Under the pieces are notes generated by a model. That model worked only from the letters and a program-made list of their open reading frames with translations. It was not told where the DNA came from and ran no database searches. A DNA stretch of 64,000 bases, from assembly GCF_000725805.1 (NCBI RefSeq), contig NZ_JOFT01000033.1:1-64000 (forward strand), given 5' to 3'. The translations under genes and the position numbers were made by a program. The DNA is from Streptomyces xanthophaeus (GTDB lineage Bacteria; Actinomycetota; Actinomycetes; Streptomycetales; Streptomycetaceae). This document shows positions 32,845-42,380 of the stretch, in pieces (the first letter of the stretch is position 1; each line of letters begins with the position of its first letter).

Positions 32845-34254
32845 GTGGCCGCGATGGAGCTGACTCGTACGCACCGGATACTCATCGGCGTCGTGGTCGC
32901 GGGAGCCGTGGTCATCGCCGCGATCGGCTTCGCCGGCTCGTACTCCGCGGTGCGGGCCCTGGCCCTGCAGAAAGGGTTCGGCAACTTTTCGCTGGTGTTC
33001 CCGATCGGCATCGACGCGGGCATCTGCGTCCTGCTCGCGCTGGACCTGCTGCTGACGTGGATGCGGATCCCCTTCCCGCTGCTGCGCCAGACCGCCTGGC
33101 TGCTGACGGCCGCGACGATCGCGTTCAACGGCGCGGCGGCGTGGCCGGACCCGCTGGGCGTGGGCATGCACGCCGTCATCCCGATCCTGTTCGTGGTGAC
33201 GGTCGAGGCGGCCCGGCACGCGGTCGGCCGGATCGCGGACATCACCGCGGACCGGCACATGGAGGGCGTGCGCATCACGCGCTGGCTGCTCTCCCCGGTG
33301 CCCACCTTCAAGCTGTGGCGCCGGATGAAGCTGTGGGAGCTGCGCTCCTACGAGCAGGCGGTCGGCATGGAGCAGGACCGGCTGATCTACCAGGCGCGCC
33401 TCCAGGCCCGGTACGGCCGCGCGTGGCGGCGCAAGGCCCCGGTGGAGGCCCTGATGCCGCTGCGGCTGGCCCGGATCGGCGTGCCGCTGTCGCAGACGGC
33501 CCCGGAGGGGCTGGCGGCGGCGGGCATCGACCCGGTGCTGCTGCCCCCGGCGGCCTCCGCCTCCACGGCTCCGGCCCTGGAGGCCGGGACCGCGGGGACG
33601 GGACAGCAGACGGCAGTGCAGGCGTCGGCACAGGCCACCGCCCCGCAGACGGTGCAGCCCGTGCAGGCGGCCCAGGAGGCCGGGTCCGAGGTCTTCGCGG
33701 CCGCCGGGGCCCCTGCGGTGGCGCACGGCCCCCAGCAGGCCGTACAGGCCGCCGCGCAGGCACCGCACGAGGCCGCCGGACCCGTCACCCACGCGCCGCC
33801 GCCCTTCGCGGTGGACCCCACCGCGATGCCCGCGGCCCACAACAGCGCCTGGTTCGCCGCGCCGCTGGCCCCGCAGGCCACGTACGAGGGCGGCTACAAC
33901 CCCCAGTACGTCGAGGGCCTGGAGCCGATCCCGGTCATGCCCCCGGCGGGCCCGGAGGAGCAGCACGGCCCCCAGCCCGACCTGCCGCTCCCGGCGCCCC
34001 GCCAGGGCGAGGCCGCGCAGGCCGCCGAGGTCCTGGAGACCCCTGACGAGGCCGAGTTCGCCGAGGCGGCGTACAAGGTGTTCCGGGCGCTGGTCGACGA
34101 GCAGAACGACTTCCCGACCGCCGAGGCCCTCGACATACACCTCTCGGACGGTTACAACGTCACCCACCCGCGCAGCGGCTCGCTGCTGCGCCGGATGATC
34201 CCGGCCTTCAAGCAGCGCTACCAGAAGGACCTGGAGAACGAGCACATCGCGTGA
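32845..34254 (+). CDS. DUF2637 membrane protein with C-terminal helical domain
   Basis: GTG at 32845 follows GGAGGGG by 8 bases. The 469-residue protein has four N-terminal helices (about 10-150) of DUF2637, with GFAGSYSAVRALALQKGFG and FPIGIDAGICVLLALDLLLTW, a family also found as SpdB-type spread proteins in Streptomyces conjugative plasmids. A cytosolic basic stretch, a long Ala/Gln/Pro linker (about 225-400) and a C-terminal domain (about 405-465; FRALVDEQNDFPTAEALDIH, then SLLRRMIPAFKQRY) that looks like a winged HTH follow. It may link membrane and DNA. A strong hairpin follows. Confidence 0.85.
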   Translation: MAAMELTRTHRILIGVVVAGAVVIAAIGFAGSYSAVRALALQKGFGNFSLVFPIGIDAGICVLLALDLLLTWMRIPFPLLRQTAWLLTAATIAFNGAAAWPDPLGVGMHAVIPILFVVTVEAARHAVGRIADITADRHMEGVRITRWLLSPVPTFKLWRRMKLWELRSYEQAVGMEQDRLIYQARLQARYGRAWRRKAPVEALMPLRLARIGVPLSQTAPEGLAAAGIDPVLLPPAASASTAPALEAGTAGTGQQTAVQASAQATAPQTVQPVQAAQEAGSEVFAAAGAPAVAHGPQQAVQAAAQAPHEAAGPVTHAPPPFAVDPTAMPAAHNSAWFAAPLAPQATYEGGYNPQYVEGLEPIPVMPPAGPEEQHGPQPDLPLPAPRQGEAAQAAEVLETPDEAEFAEAAYKVFRALVDEQNDFPTAEALDIHLSDGYNVTHPRSGSLLRRMIPAFKQRYQKDLENEHIA

Positions 34255-34274
34255 CCCGGACCCGGGCGGCACGG

Positions 34275-34320
34275 CATGCGGAAGGGCCCGCACCCCGAGG
34301 GGTGCGGGCCCTTCCGCATG
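34275..34320. terminator. 22-bp perfect stem between convergent genes
   Basis: Bases 34275-34296 and 34299-34320 are exact reverse complements (CATGCGGAAGGGCCCGCACC arm) around a GA centre. It lies between the DUF2637 stop and the lysS stop and can act in both directions. Confidence 0.85.
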
Positions 34321-34332
34321 TACCGGGGGACC

Positions 34333-36063
34333 TCAGACGGCCAGCAGCTTGCGCACCCGGTCCGCGCCCACCGCCAGCAGCAGCGTGGGCAGTCGCGGTC
34401 CGGTCTCCCGGGTCACGAGGAGCCGGTAGAGCAGCGCGAAGAACGTCCGCTGGGCGACCTTCAGCTCCGGCGTCGGCTTGGCGTCGGGCTCCAGCCCGGC
34501 CATCACCTTCGGGACGCCGTAGACGAGGGTGGTCAGCCCGTCGAGGGACCAGTGCGAGTCCAGGCCCTCCAGGAGCAGCCGCAGCGACTCGCGGCCCTCG
34601 TCGTCCAGGGAGGACAGCAGCTCCGCGTCGGGCTCCTCGCGCACGAGGGTCCGCTGGTCGGCCGGGACCTGGGTGGTGATCCAGTTCTCGGCGCGGTCCA
34701 GGCGCGGCCGCACCTCGTCGAGCGAGGTGAGCGGCTGCTCCGGGTCCAGGTCGCTCAGGATGCGCAGGGTCTGCTCGTCGTGGCCGGCGGTGATGTCGAC
34801 GACGGACGCGAGCGTCCGGTACGCCATCGGGCGCGCGGTGCGCGGCAGCTCGGCGGCGGCGGTGCGCACGGCACGGGTGTGCGCGGCGGCATCGGCAGGC
34901 AGCACGGAGCCGTCGGCGACCTTGGCCTCCAGCTTGTCCCACTCGTCGTAGAGCCGCTGGATCTCCTGGTCGAAGGCGATCTTGAAGGACTGGTTCGGGC
35001 GGCGGCGGGCGTACAGCCAGCGCAGCAGCTGCGGCTCCATGATCTTCAGCGCGTCGGCCGGGGTCGGGACCCCGCCCTTGCTGGAGGACATCTTGGCCAT
35101 GCCGCTGATACCGACGAACGCGTACATCGGTCCGATCGGCTGCTCGCCGCCGAAGATGTGCACGATCTGGCCGCCGACCTGGAAGGACGAGCCGGGCGAG
35201 GAGTGGTCGACGCCCGAGGGCTCGAAGATCACGCCTTCGAAGGCCCAGCGCATCGGCCAGTCGACCTTCCAGACCAGCTTGCCGCGGTTGAACTCGCTGA
35301 GCTTGACCGTCTCGGTGAACTCGTCCTCGGTGCAGACGTAGGTCAGCTCGGTGGTCTCGTCGTCGTACGAGGTGACCTTGGTGAAGTCCTTGCCGCACTC
35401 GGCGCAGTACGGCTTGTACGGGAAGTACCCGCCCTCGGCGCTGCTGCCGTCGTCCTCGGCGGCCGCGCCGGAGCCCTCGGCGGCCTCCAGCTCGGCCTCG
35501 TCGACCTGCTTCTGCTGGGGCTTCTTGCCGCCCGGCTTCTGCTTGGTGCGGTACTGGTCGAGGACGGCGTCGATGTCGCCGCGGTGCTTCATCGCGTGCA
35601 GCACCTGCTCGCGGTACACGCCGGAGGTGTACTGCTCGGTCTGGCTGATCGGGTCGTACTCCACGCCCAGCTCGGCCAGCGCCTCGGTCATGGCGGCCTT
35701 GAAGTGCTCGGCCCAGCTGGCGTACTGCGACCCGGCCGGCGCGGGGACGGCGGTCAGCGGCTTGCCGATGTGCTGACCGAAGGTCTCCTCGTCCACGCCG
35801 GGGATGCCCTTGGGCACCTTGCGGTAGCGGTCGTAGTCGTCCCACGAGATCAGGTGGCGGACCTCGATGCCGCGGCGGCGGATCTCGTCGGCGACCAGGT
35901 GCGGGGTCATGACCTCGCGGAGGTTGCCCAGGTGAATGGGGCCGGAGGGGGAGAGTCCGGACGCGACGACGACAGGTTTGCCGGGTGCTCGGCGCTCCGC
36001 CTCGGCGATGACCTCGTCCGCGAAACGGGAGACCCAGTCGGTCTCGGTGCTGCTCTGAGCCAC
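34333..36063 (-). CDS. lysS: Class I lysyl-tRNA synthetase
   Basis: The 576-residue protein is a class I LysRS, the archaeal-type enzyme found in streptomycetes. HIGH-like HLGN (44-47, after SGLSPSGPI) and KMSKS-like KMSSS (324-328) mark the Rossmann catalytic core. Two Cys pairs (CAEC at 220-223, with C244) suggest a zinc-binding insert. An acidic low-complexity insert (about 175-215, with [13 protein letters not shown] and [15 protein letters not shown]) is unusual and likely species-variable. GTG at 36063 follows AAGGA. Divergent from argS, so the two synthetases share a 179-bp promoter region. Confidence 0.95.
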   Translation of the reverse strand: MAQSSTETDWVSRFADEVIAEAERRAPGKPVVVASGLSPSGPIHLGNLREVMTPHLVADEIRRRGIEVRHLISWDDYDRYRKVPKGIPGVDEETFGQHIGKPLTAVPAPAGSQYASWAEHFKAAMTEALAELGVEYDPISQTEQYTSGVYREQVLHAMKHRGDIDAVLDQYRTKQKPGGKKPQQKQVDEAELEAAEGSGAAAEDDGSSAEGGYFPYKPYCAECGKDFTKVTSYDDETTELTYVCTEDEFTETVKLSEFNRGKLVWKVDWPMRWAFEGVIFEPSGVDHSSPGSSFQVGGQIVHIFGGEQPIGPMYAFVGISGMAKMSSSKGGVPTPADALKIMEPQLLRWLYARRRPNQSFKIAFDQEIQRLYDEWDKLEAKVADGSVLPADAAAHTRAVRTAAAELPRTARPMAYRTLASVVDITAGHDEQTLRILSDLDPEQPLTSLDEVRPRLDRAENWITTQVPADQRTLVREEPDAELLSSLDDEGRESLRLLLEGLDSHWSLDGLTTLVYGVPKVMAGLEPDAKPTPELKVAQRTFFALLYRLLVTRETGPRLPTLLLAVGADRVRKLLAV

Positions 36064-36242
36064 GACACGTCCTTCTATCTCGAATGCTGGCTTCAGCCAT
36101 TCTCCCAGACGGAACAGGCCGCTCCGAGGTTGCTCGGTGCGGCGGTTATCCCGGGAAGCGGACAGCCCCCGCGTGGGATACTCGGCACTTGTCGGAACAA
36201 CCAAGTGCACCCACCGGCACAACCTCACAGGAACGGCAGCTC

Positions 36243-38024
36243 ATGGCCTCGGTCCCTTCCCTCGCTTCTTCCGTCGATCAGCGCGTCGCGGACGCCCTCG
36301 CCTCCGCCCTGCCGGAGGCCGGCGCCGCCGACCCGATGCTGCGACGAAGCGACCGGGCCGACTTCCAGGCCAACGGGATCCTGGCCCTCGCGAAGAAGGC
36401 GAAGGCCAACCCGCGCGAGCTGGCGACCTCCGTGGTCGAGTCCATCCCGACCGGCGGCGACACCGACGTGATCAAGGAGATCGAGGTCTCGGGCCCCGGC
36501 TTCCTCAACATCACCGTCTCCGACAAGGCGATCATCGAGACCCTGGCCGCGCGCGCCGCGGACGACCGCCTCGGCGTGCCGCTCGCGGCGGACCCGGGCA
36601 CCACGGTGATCGACTACGCCCAGCCGAACGTCGCCAAGGAGATGCACGTCGGCCACCTGCGGTCCGCCGTCATCGGCGCCGCGATGGTCGAGATCCTGGA
36701 GTTCACCGGCGAGAAGGTGATCCGCCGCCACCACATCGGCGACTGGGGCACCCAGTTCGGCATGCTCATCCAGTACCTCCTGGAGCACCCGCACGAGCTG
36801 GACCACAAGTCGGAGCAGGAGGTCTCCGGCGAGGAGGCCATGTCCAACCTGAACCGGCTCTACAAGGCCTCGCGCGCGCTCTTCGACTCCGACGAGGAGT
36901 TCAAGACGCGGGCCCGGGCGCGCGTGGTGGACCTCCAGGCCGGTGACCCGGAGACCCTCGCCCTGTGGCAGCGGTTCGTGGACGAGTCGAAGATCTACTT
37001 CTACTCCGTCTTCAACAAGCTGGACATGGACATCCAGGACCCCGACGTGGTCGGCGAGTCCGGCTACAACGACATGCTGGTCGAGACCTGCGAGCTGCTG
37101 GAGAAGTCGGGCGTCGCCGTCCGCTCCAACGGTGCGCTCTGCGTGTTCTTCGACGACGTCAAGGGCCAGGACGGCAACCCGACCCCGCTGATCGTGCAGA
37201 AGTCGGACGGCGGCTTCGGCTACGCCGCGACCGACCTCTCCGCGATCCGCAACCGGGTGGGCGAGCTGGGCGCGACCACCCTGATCTACGTCGTGGACGC
37301 GCGGCAGTCCCTGCACTTCAAGATGGTCTTCGAGACGGCGCGCCGGGCCGGCTGGCTGAACGAGGACACCAAGGCCGTGCAGCTGGCCTTCGGCACGGTG
37401 CTCGGCAAGGACGGCAAGCCGTTCAAGACCCGTGAGGGCGAGACGGTCCGGCTGGTGGACCTGCTCGACGAGGCCGTCGAGCGGGCGACGACCGTCGTGC
37501 GCGAGAAGGACGAGAACCGCGGCCTGCTCACCGAGCAGGAGATCGTGGAGAACGGCCTCCAGGTCGGCATCGGCGCGGTCAAGTACGCGGACCTGTCCAC
37601 CTCGGCGGCGCGCGACTACAAGTTCGACCTCGACCAGATGGTGTCGCTGACCGGTGACACGTCCGTGTACCTCCAGTACGCGTACGCCCGTATCCGGTCG
37701 ATCCTGCGCAACGCGGGCGACCGTTCCCCGGTGGCCCACCCGGAGCTGGAGCTGGCTCCGGCCGAGCGGGCGCTGGGTCTGCACCTGGACGGGTTCGGCG
37801 CGCTGATCGAGGAGGCGGCCTCGGAGTACGCCCCGCACAAGGTGGCCGCGTACCTCTACCAGCTGGCCTCGCTGTTCACGACGTTCTACACCGAGTGCCC
37901 CGTCGTGAAGCCGGAGCCGGAGCTCGTCGTCGGCGAGAACCGCCTCTTCCTGTGCGAGCTGACCGCCCGCACCCTCGGCAAGGGCATGGCCCTCCTCGGC
38001 ATCCGCACGCCCGAGAAGCTCTGA
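36243..38024 (+). CDS. argS: Arginyl-tRNA synthetase
   Basis: The 593-residue class I synthetase has an N-terminal Add1 domain, the catalytic HIGH-type HVGH (135-138 in [11 protein letters not shown]), the conserved [11 protein letters not shown], and no strict KMSKS (GKPFKTREG in its place, normal for ArgRS), then an anticodon-binding DALR domain (about 475-593). ATG at 36243 was chosen by family alignment. Transcribed away from lysS. Confidence 0.96.
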   Translation: MASVPSLASSVDQRVADALASALPEAGAADPMLRRSDRADFQANGILALAKKAKANPRELATSVVESIPTGGDTDVIKEIEVSGPGFLNITVSDKAIIETLAARAADDRLGVPLAADPGTTVIDYAQPNVAKEMHVGHLRSAVIGAAMVEILEFTGEKVIRRHHIGDWGTQFGMLIQYLLEHPHELDHKSEQEVSGEEAMSNLNRLYKASRALFDSDEEFKTRARARVVDLQAGDPETLALWQRFVDESKIYFYSVFNKLDMDIQDPDVVGESGYNDMLVETCELLEKSGVAVRSNGALCVFFDDVKGQDGNPTPLIVQKSDGGFGYAATDLSAIRNRVGELGATTLIYVVDARQSLHFKMVFETARRAGWLNEDTKAVQLAFGTVLGKDGKPFKTREGETVRLVDLLDEAVERATTVVREKDENRGLLTEQEIVENGLQVGIGAVKYADLSTSAARDYKFDLDQMVSLTGDTSVYLQYAYARIRSILRNAGDRSPVAHPELELAPAERALGLHLDGFGALIEEAASEYAPHKVAAYLYQLASLFTTFYTECPVVKPEPELVVGENRLFLCELTARTLGKGMALLGIRTPEKL

Positions 38025-38034
38025 CGCACCACCC

Positions 38035-38068
38035 GACGGCCCCCGGCGCACCCGCCCCGGGGGCCGTC
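38035..38068 (+). terminator. 12-bp stem terminator after argS
   Basis: GACGGCCCCCGG and CCGGGGGCCGTC pair around a 10-base loop, 10 bp past the argS stop. Confidence 0.75.
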
Positions 38069-38137
38069 GCATTTCCCGGACCGGGCTGCGGCCGCACAGC
38101 TAGGGTGGAAGGCGTCCGATCCGAGGAGGAACCGGAA

Positions 38138-38485
38138 ATGACGACCGCGACGCCCGCACCGGGAGAATCGGTGCCGCCGATGCCCGAGTACACGCCGAAG
38201 GCCCTGCGCGCCGCCATTGCCGCCCACGCCCCCGCTCTGCTGCCGGACTTCGACGCCGCCTGGCGGCGGCAGATCGCCGACGCGTACGACATCGGGCCCG
38301 TCCCGGCGTTCATGGCCCGCTGGTGGGGCGAATACGCCCTCGCGCGTGACCCCCGGCTCGACCACCACGTCACCGGCCTCGAAGCCCGGGCAGCTGATGC
38401 GACGGACGCCGAAACGGCCCGCAAGCTCCTCGAAGAAGCCTCCCGCATCCGCCACGAGCTGCGCGGCCTGGAGCCCGGCGCGTGA
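38138..38485 (+). CDS. DUF6247-like small protein, putative antitoxin
   Basis: The 115-residue acidic helical protein (PKALRAAIAAHAPALLPDFD and AWRRQIADAYDIGPVPAFMA) resembles the DUF6247 proteins common in Streptomyces. ATG at 38138 has GAGGAGG. Its TGA overlaps the GTG of the next gene (GTGA), so the two are made together. The order (acidic helical protein first, small basic-core protein second) is that of type II antitoxin-toxin pairs. No DNA-binding motif is obvious. Confidence 0.78.
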   Translation: MTTATPAPGESVPPMPEYTPKALRAAIAAHAPALLPDFDAAWRRQIADAYDIGPVPAFMARWWGEYALARDPRLDHHVTGLEARAADATDAETARKLLEEASRIRHELRGLEPGA

Positions 38486-38772
38486 GCGAGGAGTTCACCG
38501 GGCCGCCGTGGGCCCTGGACTGCACCCAGGACGCCGAGAAGTACCGGCTCACCCTCGCCGGCCCGCCCCGCGAGGCCCTCTGGGAGGCACTCTTCGAGCT
38601 GCGGACGGCACACAACCCGTACCGCGGGGACGACGTCGAACCGGCACGGTCCACCGTCCCCCGGGGCCCGCACATCGCTTACTTCGACAACAACCGCGGG
38701 TGGATCCGCTTCACCTTCCTCGCCCGCGTGGCCGAGCCGCAGATCGTGGTCGAGGAAATCTTCTGGCAGTAG
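38482..38772 (+). CDS. Small RelE/ParE-like protein, putative toxin partner
   Basis: The 96-residue protein starts with a GTG overlapping the upstream stop. The pattern EALWEALFELRTAHNPYRGDD followed by the beta-hairpin HIAYFDNNRGWIRFTFLARV and IVVEEIFWQ resembles RelE/HigB-type toxins, which cleave ribosome-bound mRNA, though catalytic residues cannot be assigned. Family membership is inferred from length, fold pattern and the coupled partner. Confidence 0.68.
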   Translation: MSEEFTGPPWALDCTQDAEKYRLTLAGPPREALWEALFELRTAHNPYRGDDVEPARSTVPRGPHIAYFDNNRGWIRFTFLARVAEPQIVVEEIFWQ

Positions 38773-38951
38773 CCCGGGACGCACCCTCCCGGCCGGTGGC
38801 GCCTGACCGGGGCACATGCCGCCCGCAAGCGGACCACCTCTGCCCGTAGCCCGACCCTGGGTGACGGGACCGCACAGATTTCGCAATCCTGTAGCCCTCT
38901 TCAAGGCCTTCCCGTCTCACTAGCCTTGGCGCCTCCCAAGGGGTTTGGGGT

Positions 38952-38975
38952 GGCTCCGGACGGATGTCCGGAGCC
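38952..38975 (+). promoter_or_regulatory. 5'-UTR hairpin ahead of the wall-protein ribosome site
   Basis: GGCTCCGGAC-GGAT-GTCCGGAGCC is a perfect 10-bp stem two bases before the ribosome site (GGGGAGGT) of the gene starting at 38992. TAGCCT at 38921-38926 may be the -10, so the hairpin would be near the 5' end of the mRNA, able to affect stability or translation. Confidence 0.5.
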
Positions 38976-38991
38976 CGGGGAGGTAAAGAGC

Positions 38992-41316
38992 ATGCAGTTC
39001 AAGCGCATGGCCGTCGTGGCAGCAGCCGCGGTGGCCGGCCAGACGCTCCTGATGGCCGCACCCGCGATGGCCGAGGAGCCGCCGGCAGTGACCGCGCCCG
39101 ACGCGGTCCCCGCGGACGCCGACGGGCCGGGCGGAGCACCGCAGCCGCCGCAGGCACCGGCGAAGGCACCGGCGAAGGAAAAGGCCAAGGGCGAGGCGCA
39201 GGAGAAGGTTCCGGAGAAGGCGCAGGACAAACCCGGGGGGAAGAAGGCGGCCGAGGACACCGCCCCGCAGGCAGAACCCGCCGCCGCGGCCGTGGCCGCA
39301 CCGGCCCCGGCCGAGGCCGCGGCCCCGGCGGCAGCGCAGGTGGTGCCGGAGACGGTGCCCGAGGCTGCGGCCGAAGCTCCGGCGGACGCTCCGGCGGAGG
39401 CTGCGGCCGAGACCGCCGAGGACGACCAGGGCGACCAGGACACCGGGGCCGACCAGCTCCTGATGGGGCCCGAGGTCACGGTCCAGGGCATCCCCGCGGA
39501 CGGCTTCAAGGCCGACGGCAGCTGGACCGCGCTGACGGTGACCGTCGACAACTCGGGCCACGTCGCCGTACCGGGCTACACCCCGATGCTGGGCGTCTCA
39601 CAGTCCGCCGGGCGGTTCGCTCCCGCCCACATCCAGGTCGAACACCGCACCGCGGGCGGGTCGTGGACGGCCGCCGCTCTGGTCCAGGACGCGGAGTCGG
39701 CCCCCGCGCTGGGCTACGCCCTCGGCAGCGCCGCCGCGGTCCCCTCCGGCCAGGTCCAGACGATCGAGGTCCGGATCAGCTTCGCCGCGGACACCCCGGT
39801 CGTACCGTTCGACCTGACGGCGGACGGGCGCAGCCGCGTCGGCACGTCCACCGGCAGCTCCCCCACGTCCTCGTACGCGACGAGGATCGCGGGAGCCCCC
39901 GGCGGTGACGAGGACCCGCTGTTCACCGAGGGCCCCGCCCTGACCGTGAGCGGGGTGCCGGGCGCGGTCGCCGCGGGCGGCGACTGGACGGCCCTCTCGG
40001 TCCGGGTGGACAACTCGGGGAAGGGCGAGCTCGCCGCCTTCGACCTGGGACTGGTCCTGGCCCGGCCGGACTTCGTCTCCATGCAGGTCTCGCAGATCGC
40101 GGTCGAGGTCCTGCGGCCGGCCGTGGGCGGGCAGGCGGCGGCCTGGGAGTCCGTCGAGATCACCTCGGACGAGGACGGCTACTTCTTCGCGGGCGGCCTC
40201 GTGAAGGGCCCGGTCGGAGCCGGTGCGGCGTTCGACGTCCCGGTCCGCGTCCGCTTCACCGCCGACGCCCCGACCGGCGCGGTCTCCTTCTTCGCCTGGG
40301 GCACGTCCCAGGTCGACGCGGAAACGCCCCCGCCCTGGGCCGGCTCCCGCTCGAAGCCCCAACTCACCACCCTCCAGGCCCCGGGCACCGTCCCGGGCGG
40401 GGAGACCCCGGGCGGAGAAACGCCGGGAGGCGGTACGCCTGGCGGCGGCACCCCGGGCGGAGAGACCCCAGGCGGCGGAACGCCCGGCGGCGGGACCCCC
40501 AGCGGGGAAACCCCAGGAGGCGGAACCCCGGGCGGGGAGACGCCCGGCGGAGGCACCCCCGGCGGGGAGACCCCGGGCGGAGGCACCCCGGGAGGCGGCA
40601 CTCCCGGCGGGGAAACCCCGGGCGGGGGCACGCCCGGAGGCGGGACCCCAGGCGGGGGCAGCCCCGGCGGGGAGACCCCAGGCGGGGGCACGCCCGGAGG
40701 CGGCACCCCCGGCGGGGAAACCCCAGGCGGAGGAACGCCCGGAGGCGGCACACCGGGCGGAGAGACCCCAGGCGGAGGCACCCCCGGCGGGGAGACCCCG
40801 GGAGGCGGCACCCCCGGAGGCGGGACCCCCGGCGGCGAAACCCCAGGCGGGGGCACGCCTGGCGGCGGCACACCGGGCGGAGAGACCCCAGGCGGAGGAA
40901 CGCCCGGAGGCGGGACACCGGGCGGGGAAACCCCCGGTGGAGGCACCCCAGGCGGAGGAACGCCCGGCGGGGAGACCCCGGGCGGAGGCACCCCCGGGAG
41001 CGGGACCCCGGGAAGCGGTACGCCCGGGGGCGGGACCCCCGGCGGGGGAACCCCGGGAGGCGGGTCCGGCGGGAACGTGCCCGGGCCTGACGGTGGCGTC
41101 GGGGGGACGCCGATCGGCACCTTCCCCGGCAGCGGCAGCGGAATCGGCAGCGGAATCGGGACCGGCCAGGCCAGCGCCAGCGGCACCGGCTCGGAGCTCG
41201 CCTCCACCGGCGCCGATCCGGCCAGCAGCTGGGCCCTCGGCGGCGCCGGGACGGCCCTGGTCCTCGGTGCAGCCCTGATCGCCGGCACCGGACGCCACCG
41301 CCGCCGCACCCACTGA
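38992..41316 (+). CDS. LAXTG sortase-anchored wall protein with Pro-Gly-Gly repeat stalk
   Basis: The 774-residue protein has a signal peptide (MQFKRMAVVAAAAVAGQTLL, ending near AMA-EEP), an Ala/Pro/Lys/Glu-rich segment (to about 155), two related beta-sandwich domains (about 158-300 and 325-460; each with a W-T-A-L-x-V-x-V-D-N-S-G signature), a stalk of about 44 PGGxT/E pentapeptides (about 470-690), and a C-terminal sorting signal LASTG (736-740), hydrophobic helix and RHRRRTH. LAXTG is the sortase E class motif in Streptomyces, so the protein should be covalently attached to the wall. Ligand unknown. Confidence 0.88.
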   Translation: MQFKRMAVVAAAAVAGQTLLMAAPAMAEEPPAVTAPDAVPADADGPGGAPQPPQAPAKAPAKEKAKGEAQEKVPEKAQDKPGGKKAAEDTAPQAEPAAAAVAAPAPAEAAAPAAAQVVPETVPEAAAEAPADAPAEAAAETAEDDQGDQDTGADQLLMGPEVTVQGIPADGFKADGSWTALTVTVDNSGHVAVPGYTPMLGVSQSAGRFAPAHIQVEHRTAGGSWTAAALVQDAESAPALGYALGSAAAVPSGQVQTIEVRISFAADTPVVPFDLTADGRSRVGTSTGSSPTSSYATRIAGAPGGDEDPLFTEGPALTVSGVPGAVAAGGDWTALSVRVDNSGKGELAAFDLGLVLARPDFVSMQVSQIAVEVLRPAVGGQAAAWESVEITSDEDGYFFAGGLVKGPVGAGAAFDVPVRVRFTADAPTGAVSFFAWGTSQVDAETPPPWAGSRSKPQLTTLQAPGTVPGGETPGGETPGGGTPGGGTPGGETPGGGTPGGGTPSGETPGGGTPGGETPGGGTPGGETPGGGTPGGGTPGGETPGGGTPGGGTPGGGSPGGETPGGGTPGGGTPGGETPGGGTPGGGTPGGETPGGGTPGGETPGGGTPGGGTPGGETPGGGTPGGGTPGGETPGGGTPGGGTPGGETPGGGTPGGGTPGGETPGGGTPGSGTPGSGTPGGGTPGGGTPGGGSGGNVPGPDGGVGGTPIGTFPGSGSGIGSGIGTGQASASGTGSELASTGADPASSWALGGAGTALVLGAALIAGTGRHRRRTH
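40396..41064 (+). repeat. 15-bp tandem repeat coding for PGGGT/PGGET
   Basis: About 44 imperfect copies of GGCGGAGGAACGCCC-like 15-mers encode the wall-protein stalk. Variation among copies is mostly at third positions and at one T/E residue, the pattern expected from old repeat expansion under selection for the protein. Confidence 0.88.
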
Positions 41317-41341
41317 CCGCCCGACCCGGCGGCAGCAACAG

Positions 41342-41371
41342 CCGGGCCCCGGAACCGTCTCCGGGCCCCGG
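41342..41371 (+). terminator. Terminator hairpin after the wall-protein gene
   Basis: CCGGGCCCCGGA pairs with TCCGGGCCCCGG with a single mismatch around a 6-base loop, 25 bp past the stop. Confidence 0.65.
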
Positions 41372-41501
41372 CCCGCCCTCCCGGCCGGCGCCGGCGATGC
41401 CGCGTACCGCCCGGTTTCACCCGTACGGCCCGGTTCGGGCCGTACGGGCCGGGTAGGGGACGGCCCGTCCAATCCCCATCCCCTCTTCCCCGGAGGCCTC
41501 C

Positions 41502-42308
41502 GTGCCCGACATGAACGGCCCCTACAAGCCCGGCACCCCGTGCTGGATCGACCTCATGGTCCCCGACCAGCAGGCGGCCCTCGACTTCTACTGCGACCTC
41601 TTCGGCTGGCAGGGCGAGGTCGGCCCGGCGGAGCAGGGCGGCTACTCCGTCTGCACCCTCAAGGGCAAGCCGGTCGCGGGGATCATGAAGGCGATGAACC
41701 CGGACGGCAGCATCCCCGACCCGATGCCGCCGATCGTCTGGACGACGTACCTGGCCACCGACGCCATCGACGCCACCCTCAAGTCCGTGTCCGACGCGCG
41801 CGGCCAGGTCCTCATGGGCCCCATGGACGTCATGGAACTCGGCCGGATGGCCGTCATCACCGACCCGACCGGCGCCGTCGTCGGCCTGTGGGAGGCCGGC
41901 TCCTTCGACGGCGCGGGCATCGTCAACGAGCACGGCGCGCTGATCTGGAGCGAGCTGAGCACCAGCGACGTCCCCGCTGCGGCCGCGTTCTATTCGAGCG
42001 TGCTGCCCGTCACCACGGCCGCCTCCAAGATGCCGGGGGCCGAGGGGTACACGGAGTTCATGGTCGGCGGCCGCGCGGTCGGCGGAATGATGAGCCTGGA
42101 CCAGCTGCCGCCGGGCACTCCCCCGAACTGGCTGGCGTACTTCCACGTGGACGACGTCGACAGCATCCAGGCCGCCGCCACCCGCTCCGGGGCCAACGTC
42201 CTCGCCCCCGCCTTCGACATGCCGGCGGGCCGCATGGCCGTCCTCTCCGACCCGCAGGGCGCCCCCTTCGCGGTGATCACGGCCTCGGAGCCGGAACAGC
42301 CCGCCTGA
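41502..42308 (+). CDS. VOC (glyoxalase/bleomycin-resistance-like) protein, two-domain
   Basis: The 268-residue protein has two tandem VOC half-domains (about 12-130 and 142-262), each with CWIDLMVPDQQAALDFYCDL- or IWSELSTSDVPAAAAFYSSV-type openings and the GRMAVITDPTGA / GRMAVLSDPQGA closing signature. Conserved H residues are fewer than in metal glyoxalases, so it may bind ligand without catalysis. GTG at 41502 has GGAGG. Function unknown; drug binding is a possibility for the family. Confidence 0.9.
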   Translation: MPDMNGPYKPGTPCWIDLMVPDQQAALDFYCDLFGWQGEVGPAEQGGYSVCTLKGKPVAGIMKAMNPDGSIPDPMPPIVWTTYLATDAIDATLKSVSDARGQVLMGPMDVMELGRMAVITDPTGAVVGLWEAGSFDGAGIVNEHGALIWSELSTSDVPAAAAFYSSVLPVTTAASKMPGAEGYTEFMVGGRAVGGMMSLDQLPPGTPPNWLAYFHVDDVDSIQAAATRSGANVLAPAFDMPAGRMAVLSDPQGAPFAVITASEPEQPA

Positions 42309-42350
42309 CGCGAAGCCCCCGACCGGGCCGGCGCCCGCCCGTATGCCGCC

Positions 42351-42380
42351 GCGTGACACCCGGAAGCCGGCGTGTCACGC
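42351..42380. terminator. Hairpin overlapping the NB-ARC gene stop codon
   Basis: GCGTGACAC and GTGTCACGC form a 9-bp stem around an inner CCGG-AAG-CCGG hairpin. It sits between the VOC and NB-ARC genes and includes the TGA of the latter (42375-42377). Confidence 0.7.

Noticed and set aside
40396..41064. CRISPR-like array
   Set aside because: The 15-bp units are directly tandem with no spacers and are in frame with the wall protein.
40179..42359. Very long antisense reading frame over the wall-protein repeat
   Set aside because: The GC-rich pentapeptide repeat lacks stops in all frames; the antisense product is a pure PPGV-type repeat without ribosome site or domain, so it is a shadow.
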